Source: Salinibacterium xinjiangense
Lineage (GTDB): Bacteria > Actinomycetota > Actinomycetes > Actinomycetales > Microbacteriaceae
DNA length: 64,000 nucleotides
Assembly: GCF_014645015.1 (NCBI RefSeq)
Contig: NZ_BMLC01000003.1
Coordinates: 183,109 to 247,108, forward strand
Reading direction: 5' to 3'
This document shows, in pieces, positions 27,552-34,372 of the stretch. The number at the start of each line of letters is the position of its first letter. Position 1 is the stretch's first letter. The translations under genes were made by a program, and so were the position numbers. The notes beneath the pieces were generated by a model. The model saw only the letters and a program-made list of their open reading frames with translations, made no database searches and had not been told where the DNA came from.

Positions 27552-28553
27552 GTGGACATCGACCTGAGCGTACTGCGCCTGATGGAGCGCGAGCGCGAGA
27601 TACCTTTCGAGGAACTCGTGCAGATCATCGAACAGGCCATCTTGACGGCCTATCTCAAGCACATCGACGAACCCGACTCGAAAGAGGCCGTGGTCACCCC
27701 GAGCGCGAGGGTCGTCCTTGACCGCAAGACCGGCAAGGTCAGCATCTTCGTTCCGGAGCTGGATGACGAGGGAGCCGTCATCGGTGAGGCCGAAGACAAC
27801 CCGACCAACTTCGGTCGTATCGCCGCATTCGCCGCGAAACAGGTCATCAACCAGCGACTCCGCGATATCGGGGACGACAAGGTGCTCGGCGAGTTCAAGG
27901 GCCGCGAGGGTGACATCGTGGCCGGAGTCATCCAGCAGGGTCCCAACCCGCGCATGATCCATGTCGACCTCGGGACGATCGAGGCGATCCTGCCTCCCGA
28001 AGAGCAGGTGCCGGGGGAGGACTACTCGCACGGTCGCCGGATCCGCGTCTACGTGACGTCGGTGAGCAAGGGAATGAAGGGTCCGCAGATCACCGTGAGC
28101 CGCACCCATCCTGCGCTCGTCCGGAAGCTGTTCGCGCTCGAAGTTCCGGAGATCGCGAGCGGAATCGTCGAGATCACGTCACTCGCCCGAGAGGCCGGTC
28201 ACCGCACCAAGATGGCGGTGCGCGCCATGGAACCGGGCGTCAACGCCAAGGGTGCCTGCATCGGAGAACTGGGCCAGCGTGTTCGCGCGGTTACGAACGA
28301 GCTCAACAACGAGAAGATCGACATTGTCGACTACTCGGAGAACCTTGCGACATTTGTCGCGAACGCCCTGTCACCGGCGAAGGTCACGAGTTCGTTCATC
28401 ATCGATCAGGCCACGAAGGCCGTGCGGGCCCTCGTTCCCGACTACCAGCTCTCCCTTGCGATCGGCAAGGAGGGCCAGAACGCCCGTCTCGCGGCGAAGC
28501 TGACCGGTGCGCGGATCGACATCCAGCCAGATTCAATCCTCGAAGAGGACTGA
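27552..28553 (+). CDS. nusA: Transcription termination/antitermination factor NusA
   Basis: 333 aa. It binds RNA polymerase and nascent RNA, controlling pausing, termination and rRNA antitermination. The order is an N-terminal polymerase-binding domain (MDIDLSVLRLMEREREIPFEE), the S1 domain (GDIVAGVIQQG...) and two KH domains (MEPGVNAKGACIGELGQRV and LSLAIGKEGQNARLAAKLTG). It lacks the C-terminal acidic repeats of E. coli NusA, as usual in actinomycetes. GTG 27552 follows CGGAGG. Its last codons are triplicated downstream, and the expected next gene ylxR is displaced 5.4 kb. Confidence 0.96.
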   Translation: MDIDLSVLRLMEREREIPFEELVQIIEQAILTAYLKHIDEPDSKEAVVTPSARVVLDRKTGKVSIFVPELDDEGAVIGEAEDNPTNFGRIAAFAAKQVINQRLRDIGDDKVLGEFKGREGDIVAGVIQQGPNPRMIHVDLGTIEAILPPEEQVPGEDYSHGRRIRVYVTSVSKGMKGPQITVSRTHPALVRKLFALEVPEIASGIVEITSLAREAGHRTKMAVRAMEPGVNAKGACIGELGQRVRAVTNELNNEKIDIVDYSENLATFVANALSPAKVTSSFIIDQATKAVRALVPDYQLSLAIGKEGQNARLAAKLTGARIDIQPDSILEED

Positions 28554-28620
28554 TCCATGGGTGCGGCAATCCTCGAAGGGGATTGATCGATGGGTGCGGC
28601 AATCCTCGAAGGGGATTGAT
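28534..28620 (+). repeat. 33-bp tandem triplication of the nusA 3' end
   Basis: The unit starts CAATCCTCGAAG. Copies lie at 28534-28566 (inside nusA and across its stop), 28567-28599, and 28600-28620 (truncated after 21 bp). Copies 2 and 3 share AAGGGGATTGAT where copy 1 has AAGAGGACTGAT. Each copy retains an in-frame TGA, so the duplicated units spell MGAAILEGD followed by stop, twice. Confidence 0.95.
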
Positions 28621-28639
28621 TCAGCGCTTCGGGCTTCCG

Positions 28640-29695
28640 CTAGATTGTCGCGACCGAGCTGCGGCTGATGTACTGCGTCGGCAGTACGAGTCGCTCGACA
28701 TCCTGGCCGGGCGATTCGATCCGCTCGACGAGGCGTGCCACGGCGATGGAGCCGAGCTCTTCCACGGGTCGTGCGATGACGGAGATTCCCGGCACCATCG
28801 CAGCCGCCCACACGCTGTCATCGACTGTCACGAGGGAGAGGTCTCGCCCGATGGCCAGACCTCGTTGGCCTGCGACCTGCAGCACGGCGAGGGCCATGTC
28901 GTTGTTGGAGGTGAAGATCACCGACGGTGGCATGTCGCTGTCGAGCATGGACGCTACCGCCGCCTCGGATGATGACGGCTCGTCGGCGCAGTAGACCCAC
29001 AGCTGGTCTGCGATGGGAATGTTCGAGTCAGTGGCCCCCCGGCGGAATCCGTTGGAGCGATCCCTGACCGTGGAGATCATCTCGGTGGGCGCGATCGTGG
29101 TGAACTCGGGTACTCCTACGGCGGAGATGAGAAACCCGAGCTTCCTGTGGCCTTTCGCCGTGGCATCCAGCACAGCGGCGCGCGTTCCTGATGCGTCGTC
29201 GGTTGTCACCGACGTCAGCGGGAGTTCGTCGATCCGGCGGTCGATGAGCACCACCGGGCGACCACCGAGCTGGGTCGTTCCGAGGTGCGGATGTTCCTTC
29301 GCGAGCGATGGCACGATGATCAGTCCGTCGACCTGCTTGTCGAGAAGCGTGAGCACGGCCTGCTGTTCGACGTCGATGTCTTCATCGGTGTTGGTGATCA
29401 GCACCTGGTAGTCGTGCGCCCTGGCCGCGTCGACGATCGCCTTCGTCGCGCGGTCGAAGAAGGCGTTGGTAAAGTCCGCGATGATGACCAGCCCTATGGT
29501 GCGGGTGCTGCCGACGCGCATCGCCCTGGCAAGTTCGTTGGGCCGGTATCCGATCTCGGCTGCGGCGGAGCGCACCTTCTCGACTGTATCTTTCGAGACC
29601 CGGCCGTAGTTGCTGAGCGCCCGTGATGCCGTGGCCGGCGACACTCCTGCTCGCTCCGCGACGTCGGCGATTGTGGGAGCGGGTGTTCGCTGCAT
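28640..29695 (-). CDS. LacI family transcriptional regulator
   Basis: 351 aa. The N-terminal helix-turn-helix (TIADVAERAGVSPATASRALSNYGRVS) and hinge helix (GYRPNELARAMRVGST) are followed by a periplasmic-binding-like sensor domain (TIGLVIIADFTNAFFDRATKAI). It is divergent from the sugar transporter operon, and a perfect palindromic operator lies between them, so it probably represses that operon, and perhaps itself, until a sugar binds. GGGGGA lies just upstream of the ATG. Confidence 0.93.
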   Translation of the reverse strand: MQRTPAPTIADVAERAGVSPATASRALSNYGRVSKDTVEKVRSAAAEIGYRPNELARAMRVGSTRTIGLVIIADFTNAFFDRATKAIVDAARAHDYQVLITNTDEDIDVEQQAVLTLLDKQVDGLIIVPSLAKEHPHLGTTQLGGRPVVLIDRRIDELPLTSVTTDDASGTRAAVLDATAKGHRKLGFLISAVGVPEFTTIAPTEMISTVRDRSNGFRRGATDSNIPIADQLWVYCADEPSSSEAAVASMLDSDMPPSVIFTSNNDMALAVLQVAGQRGLAIGRDLSLVTVDDSVWAAAMVPGISVIARPVEELGSIAVARLVERIESPGQDVERLVLPTQYISRSSVATI

Positions 29696-29778
29696 TTTTC
29701 CCCCATTGGATAACCGTGGCCCAACCGTTACGGAACTGGTGTGCGTTCGGCGTTGCGAAAGTAACTATAGTGAGGTTT

Positions 29779-29796
29779 TGCGAGAACGTTCTCGCA
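29779..29796. promoter_or_regulatory. LacI-family operator palindrome
   Basis: TGCGAGAACGTTCTCGCA is an 18-bp perfect palindrome with the central CG typical of LacI-family operators. It lies between the divergent regulator and binding-protein genes, about 100 bp before the latter's start. Confidence 0.82.
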
Positions 29797-29894
29797 CAGA
29801 ATGCCACAACCCGCATCGCAATATCAACAGCGTGACGACGACGTCCAACTCCGGTCAGGCATCACCGTCGCTCGACTTGACACAGGAGAAATCA

Positions 29895-30905
29895 ATGAAG
29901 AATTCCCACCGCCTCATCGGGGCAGTCGGCGCGTTTGCCGCCCTCGCTCTCGTGGCCACCGGCTGCTCGGCCGCCTCGGGTGACTCGACCGGCGGTTCGG
30001 CCGCCGACGAAGAGATCACTATCGCCTTCGTGATGGGTGCCGAGTCCGACCCCTTTTTCCAGGCCATGAAGGTCGGCGCTGAGGAAGAAGCCGCGGCCCA
30101 GGGCGTCACACTCGTGTGGCAGGGCGACCCTTCGAACTACTCGGCCGAAACGCAGATCCCGATCGTCGATGCGGTGCTGGCCAACCAGCCCACCGCGCTC
30201 GTGCTCATCCCCACCGATCCGGTCGCGCTGCAGGCATCCGTTGACAAGGCAGTCGCTGCCGGCGTCGTCGTCGCGAACGTCGACACCCGCGTCGACGACC
30301 TCAGCGACGTGCTGACCTTCATCACCGGTGACAACAACGACGGTGGTTCCAAAGCCGCAGACGCGCTTGCCGCGAAGATCGGCTACGAGGATGGAGGCTC
30401 CTACGAGGTCGTCGTCGGCCTCACGAGCCCGACCGCTACGACGAACGTCGGCCGCCTCGACGGCTTCACCGCGCAGGTCGAAGCGAAGTACCCCGGAATC
30501 TCGATCGTCGACGTGGCGTACTCCGAGTCCAACCCGGAGAAGGCAGCCACCAACGTCAACAACTGGCTGACGAAGTTCCCGGGTCTCGACGGCATCTTCG
30601 CCATCGACGGCACCAACGGGTCGGGTGCTGCTGCAGCTCTCGAGGCCAAGGGACTCGATGGCACGATCGGTCTTGTCGGCTACGACGCCTACCCTGACAA
30701 CGTCGCCAAGATCAAGTCGGGCATCTTCACCGCCCTGATCGCACAGGACCCGGCCGCTGAGGCTCGACTGGCGATCAAGTCGATCGTCGAGTTCATCCGT
30801 GAGGGCAAGACGTCCACTAAGGCCGAGGTTGTCATCCCGAACGTGGTCCTCGATGAGACCACCTCCGCTGACGACCTCTCCAAGTACACCTACGTAGCGA
30901 ACTAG
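29895..30905 (+). CDS. Sugar ABC transporter substrate-binding lipoprotein (CUT2)
   Basis: 336 aa. A lipoprotein signal ends in the lipobox LVATGC, so it is anchored on the outer membrane face. The mature part is a Peripla_BP_4 fold (ITIAFVMGAESDPFFQAMKVGAEEEA, GIFAIDGTNGSGAAAALEAKGL). ATG 29895 follows ACAGGAGAA; the longer frame upstream is not coding. It is the first gene of the operon with permease, ATPase and PfkB kinase. The sugar is not determined; the kinase makes a ketohexose such as fructose a reasonable guess. Confidence 0.92.
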   Translation: MKNSHRLIGAVGAFAALALVATGCSAASGDSTGGSAADEEITIAFVMGAESDPFFQAMKVGAEEEAAAQGVTLVWQGDPSNYSAETQIPIVDAVLANQPTALVLIPTDPVALQASVDKAVAAGVVVANVDTRVDDLSDVLTFITGDNNDGGSKAADALAAKIGYEDGGSYEVVVGLTSPTATTNVGRLDGFTAQVEAKYPGISIVDVAYSESNPEKAATNVNNWLTKFPGLDGIFAIDGTNGSGAAAALEAKGLDGTIGLVGYDAYPDNVAKIKSGIFTALIAQDPAAEARLAIKSIVEFIREGKTSTKAEVVIPNVVLDETTSADDLSKYTYVAN

Positions 30906-30920
30906 GCAGGAACAGAACAC

Positions 30921-31955
30921 ATGACCGGCAGCGTCAAGGTCGCGCCCACAGCGCGGAACGATCGGCGAGACCACCTCGTCGGTGTTGCGACCAACCAGGT
31001 GACCATCCTCATCGGGGTGATGGTCATCCTGGTAGGGATCTTCTCCCTCCTCGAGCCCAAGTTCTTCTCCGTTCCTACGGCGAACAACATCCTCACGGAC
31101 TGGGGTTCGGTCGCCCTTATCGCTGTCGGTCAGACCTTCGTCATCATCAGCGGTGGCATCGACCTCTCCGTCGGAGCCATCGTCGGCCTGAGCGGAGTGG
31201 TCGCCGCCTGGACGATGGCCAACGGCCTCGGTCTCGACCAGACGGTCAAGGGAGCGGATGCCGCTCCCGGCCTTGTGGTCGGCGCCCTGGTCGCCGTGGG
31301 CGTGGGCCTCGGCGTCGGTCTCGTCAACGCCTTTCTCATCAACGTCCTCAAGATCGTTCCTTTCATCGCCACGCTCGCGACGATGGGCGCCTGCCTCGGA
31401 TTCTCGGTGATCATCTCGTCGGGCGCCCCGATCGGCAGCGCGAACGACTTTTCGCTCATCTCGGCCATGGACCCGAAGGCCAACCCCTTCTCCTGGACCG
31501 TCCTGGGTGTCATCATCGTTATTGCCATCGCAGGGCTGTTCCTGCACAAGTCGCGGTTCGGCCTGTACACGTACGCGATCGGCTCCAACTCCTTTGCCGC
31601 CTCGGCAGCCGGCATCAACGTTAAGCGCCATCTCACGATGGTGTACGCCCTCTCGGGTGCGCTCGCCGGGCTCGCCGGAATGTTCGTCTATATCCGCCTC
31701 GGTGCGGGGTCGCCATCATCGGGTACCGGACGCGAACTCGATGCCATCGCCGCGGTCGTCATCGGCGGCGCCTCGCTCATGGGCGGCATCGGCAGGATCT
31801 GGGGAACCATCCTCGGTGCCCTGATCCTCTTCACCGTGCAGTCCGGCCTCATCATGATCGGCGTGGCTCCAGACTGGAAGAAGGTCGTCGTCGCCGTGCT
31901 CATCGCGGCGGCCGTGTCAGCACAGGTGCTGCAGAACCGGAACGGAAGAAAGTAA
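30921..31955 (+). CDS. Sugar ABC transporter permease (RbsC/FrcC-like)
   Basis: 344 aa with about 8-10 transmembrane helices. Family marks are GQTFVIISGGIDLSVGAIVGLSG, GLVNAFLINVLKIVPFIATLATM, and AVVIGGASLMGGIGRIWGTILGA near the C-terminus (the ATPase-coupling region). It forms the pore with the adjacent single-domain ATPase. The stop overlaps the ATPase ATG (TAATG). Confidence 0.93.
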   Translation: MTGSVKVAPTARNDRRDHLVGVATNQVTILIGVMVILVGIFSLLEPKFFSVPTANNILTDWGSVALIAVGQTFVIISGGIDLSVGAIVGLSGVVAAWTMANGLGLDQTVKGADAAPGLVVGALVAVGVGLGVGLVNAFLINVLKIVPFIATLATMGACLGFSVIISSGAPIGSANDFSLISAMDPKANPFSWTVLGVIIVIAIAGLFLHKSRFGLYTYAIGSNSFAASAAGINVKRHLTMVYALSGALAGLAGMFVYIRLGAGSPSSGTGRELDAIAAVVIGGASLMGGIGRIWGTILGALILFTVQSGLIMIGVAPDWKKVVVAVLIAAAVSAQVLQNRNGRK

Positions 31956-32728
31956 TGTCGGGCGAACTGATTTACGAAGTCGAGAACGTCTCCAAAAACT
32001 ACGGGTCGGTCGTTGCCCTCGACGGCGCGAGCCTCAAGCTCCACGCCGGAGAGGTCGTTGGACTCGTCGGTGACAACGGCGCAGGAAAGTCCACGCTGGT
32101 CAAGGTGCTCTCGGGCGCACACCAGCCAGACGCCGGGCGCATCCTGCTGGACGGGAAGGAACGCCACTGGGGTTCGCCGCGAGAGGCTCTCGATGCCGGG
32201 ATCGAAACCCTGTACCAGGATTCGGGTCTCGCACCGCATCTCACCGTGTCCGAGAACGTCTTCCTCGGTCGTGAGCTCGTCGCTCCGGGTCTTCTCGGAA
32301 AACTCGGATTTCTCGCGAAGAAGAACATGGCCAGGGAAGCCCATGAGGATCTCGAGCGGGTCGGCATCGCCGTTCCGGCATCCAGTCGATCCATCTCCCA
32401 GCTCTCAGGCGGCCAGCGCCAGGCGGTCGCGATCGGGCGCGCGGTGTCGTGGGCGCGCAAGGTGATCATTCTCGACGAGCCGACGAACCATCTCGGGGCC
32501 AGGCAGGCTGGGGAGGTACTGGAGGTCATCAAGGCAGCCAAGGCCAAAGGCCTCGGCGTGATCTTCATCTCGCACACCCTTCCGCATGTGCTGGAGGTCA
32601 CGGATCGAATCGTGGTGCTGCGCCTCGGCCGGATCGTCATGGATGCGCCAACCTCCGAGTTCAACTCCGATCGACTGCTCGGAACTATTACCGGCAGCAT
32701 CAGCGCTGCAGGAGCAGAGGGTGAGTAA
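31955..32728 (+). CDS. Sugar ABC transporter ATP-binding protein (single domain)
   Basis: 257 aa. Walker A GDNGAGKST (residues 39-47), signature LSGGQRQAVAIGRA, Walker B VIILDEPTNHLG, and the H-loop in GVIFISHTLPHV. It has one ABC domain, whereas RbsA-type CUT2 ATPases are fused doubles of about 500 aa. It is therefore FrcA-like and probably works as a homodimer. It overlaps the downstream kinase by 8 bp. Confidence 0.93.
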   Translation: MSGELIYEVENVSKNYGSVVALDGASLKLHAGEVVGLVGDNGAGKSTLVKVLSGAHQPDAGRILLDGKERHWGSPREALDAGIETLYQDSGLAPHLTVSENVFLGRELVAPGLLGKLGFLAKKNMAREAHEDLERVGIAVPASSRSISQLSGGQRQAVAIGRAVSWARKVIILDEPTNHLGARQAGEVLEVIKAAKAKGLGVIFISHTLPHVLEVTDRIVVLRLGRIVMDAPTSEFNSDRLLGTITGSISAAGAEGE

Positions 32729-33644
32729 GCCCGTCCTGGTCGTAGGTGAGGCGCTCACGGACGTCGTGGTGACCGAAGGGCACTCACGCGAACATCCCGG
32801 TGGCAGCCCCATGAACGTGAGCTTTGGACTCGGTCGCCTGGCGGTTCCCGTCGTCTTCGGGACGCGCCTCGGTGCCGACGACCGTGGTCGTGCGATAGAG
32901 AGACACCTGCGGGGTGCAGGCGTCGACATCGAACCGGGGCTGTTGGAAGCCCAGGGCACTTCCTCGGCGACGGTCACGCTCGATCCGACTGGCGCGGCGA
33001 GCTACGATTTCGACGTCGAATGGAGCCTCGACCTCGGCGACCTGGACCTGCGGCGATTCGACCACGTCCACTTCGGTTCTATCGGCGCCTTTCTCGAGCC
33101 GGGAGCGACGACAGTTCGAGACATCCTGGCCGCCGTCGCCGGGTCGGCGTCGATCAGCTTCGATCCGAACATCCGCCCGCAGTTTCTTCACGATCACGCC
33201 GAAGCCGTCACGGCTACCGAGCGTCATGTCGCCGCGAGTGACATCGTCAAGGCCAGCGACGAAGACATCGAATGGCTGTACCCCGGGTTGGGGTTGCGCG
33301 AGATCGCGACTCGATGGCTCGAAAGCGGCCCATCGCTCGTCATCGTCACGAGTGGGTCTGGCGGGTCGATCGTTGTCACGAGAACGGGCCGCTTCAGTAT
33401 TCCGTCCCGCACCGTGCAGGTCGCCGACACCATCGGTGCGGGGGACTCTTTCATGGCGGGCCTGATCGATGGTCTGGCTACGAGCGGTTTGTTGGGCGCA
33501 TCGAATCGTGAGGCCCTTCGCTGGATCGATCTCGCGACGATGACGGGGATCGTAGAGAGGGCCACGCTCTGTGCGTCGATCACCGTGTCGAGATCTGGCG
33601 CCAATCCGCCTACCCTCGCCGACCTTGCGGTCGCGCGAAGCTAG
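32721..33644 (+). CDS. PfkB family carbohydrate kinase (fructokinase-like)
   Basis: 307 aa ribokinase-fold kinase. N-terminal VVGEALTDVVV, substrate glycines HPGGSPMNVSFGLGRL, and the ATP/catalytic motif DTIGAGDSFMAGLIDG with the catalytic Asp. Closest in pattern to fructokinases. GTG 32721 overlaps the ATPase gene by 8 bp, so it is the last gene of the sugar operon and should phosphorylate the imported sugar. Its TAG stop overlaps the convergent monooxygenase stop in a CTAG. Confidence 0.88.
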   Translation: MSKPVLVVGEALTDVVVTEGHSREHPGGSPMNVSFGLGRLAVPVVFGTRLGADDRGRAIERHLRGAGVDIEPGLLEAQGTSSATVTLDPTGAASYDFDVEWSLDLGDLDLRRFDHVHFGSIGAFLEPGATTVRDILAAVAGSASISFDPNIRPQFLHDHAEAVTATERHVAASDIVKASDEDIEWLYPGLGLREIATRWLESGPSLVIVTSGSGGSIVVTRTGRFSIPSRTVQVADTIGAGDSFMAGLIDGLATSGLLGASNREALRWIDLATMTGIVERATLCASITVSRSGANPPTLADLAVARS

Positions 33645-33937
33645 CTGTCGATGCTGGCCAGCCAGGTCAGGTCCGAGCTCGTGCCCTCGATGAGGGTGGC
33701 CAGTTCGGCGTTGAATCGTGCCCCATATTCCGCGGAGATGTGTGCATCAAAGGCTGCGTCATTGACGTACTCCTCGAACACGAAGAACCTGCGGGGGTCG
33801 GTCGCGCGCGTGAACGGCTGAAAGACGACGTTCCCTTCCTCCCTGCGCACATGTGCTGCGAGAATCTGGAGGATTTCGCTCACTCGCTGCTCCTTGCCCG
33901 GAAGGGCAGTGAACTCGGCGTAGAGGCTTTTCGTCAT
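33641..33937 (-). CDS. ABM-domain protein (putative quinol monooxygenase)
   Basis: 98 aa single-domain member of the antibiotic biosynthesis monooxygenase (YgiN-like) family: MTKSLYAEFTALPGKEQRV, HVRREEGNVVFQPF, and FFVFEEYVNDAAFDAHISAEYG. It is a ferredoxin-like homodimer; the substrate is unknown. ATG 33937 is chosen over a frame 30 residues longer because it starts with the domain and has a -10 box (TACGCT) 7 nt upstream. Confidence 0.83.
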   Translation of the reverse strand: MTKSLYAEFTALPGKEQRVSEILQILAAHVRREEGNVVFQPFTRATDPRRFFVFEEYVNDAAFDAHISAEYGARFNAELATLIEGTSSDLTWLASIDS

Positions 33938-33944
33938 ACTGGTT

Positions 33945-33950
33945 AGCGTA
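33945..33950 (-). promoter_or_regulatory. -10 box TACGCT, leaderless ABM gene
   Basis: On the minus strand TACGCT ends 7 nt before ATG 33937. Confidence 0.45.
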
Positions 33951-33992
33951 TAGCGGTGCGAGTCGATGTACGGCTGTGACGGAGGGCGTAGG

Positions 33993-34280
33993 ATGATCCA
34001 TGTAAGAACCTGCATTGGCTGCCGCATCCGCGCTGATTCTTCCCTGCTGTTGAGGGTCGTCGCGCGAGATGGTGAAGTGCTTCCGGATCCGTCCGCAACG
34101 CTTGTCGGCCGAGGCGCCTGGGTTCATCCCACCATCGAATGTCTCGAGAGTGCTGCCAAACGCAGGGCTTTCGGTCGGGCGTTGCGGGTGACGGAGGCGT
34201 TGGATCTACATAACCTCACCGAAGTGGTGAAGCAGAAAACAGTCGGGATCTCGTCCGAGATCCCCCAACCCAAAGGCTGA
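33993..34280 (+). CDS. ylxR: YlxR/RnpM RNA-binding protein
   Basis: 95 aa. YlxR family RNA-binding protein, reported as an RNase P modulator in some bacteria. The RTCIGCR motif is near the N-terminus and GRGAWVHP and RAFGRALR follow. ATG 33993 is selected because GGAGGG lies 6 nt upstream. It normally sits between nusA and infB; here infB follows 92 bp later, but nusA is 5.4 kb away beyond the sugar cassette. Confidence 0.9.
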   Translation: MIHVRTCIGCRIRADSSLLLRVVARDGEVLPDPSATLVGRGAWVHPTIECLESAAKRRAFGRALRVTEALDLHNLTEVVKQKTVGISSEIPQPKG

Positions 34281-34332
34281 TTGACCTATGGACAACTAAT
34301 GAGCGGCTCGAAATGAGTTCCGTCCGTAATTA

Positions 34333-34358
34333 GGTCTGCCCCTGTCCGGGTGCAGACC
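34333..34358 (+). promoter_or_regulatory. Hairpin in the infB leader
   Basis: GGTCTGC pairs with GCAGACC and an inner CCC pairs with GGG (one bulged T), leaving a 5-nt loop TGTCC. It ends only a few nt before the infB Shine-Dalgarno CAGGAGAA, so it could modulate IF2 translation. There is no U-tract, so it is not a terminator. Confidence 0.45.
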
Positions 34359-34372
34359 CAGACAGGAGAATT

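Noticed and set aside
29892-31631. Long minus-strand frame (579 codons) opposite the sugar-transporter genes
   Set aside because: It is a shadow of the binding-protein and permease genes: charged low-complexity composition, no recognisable domain, and no ribosome-binding site.
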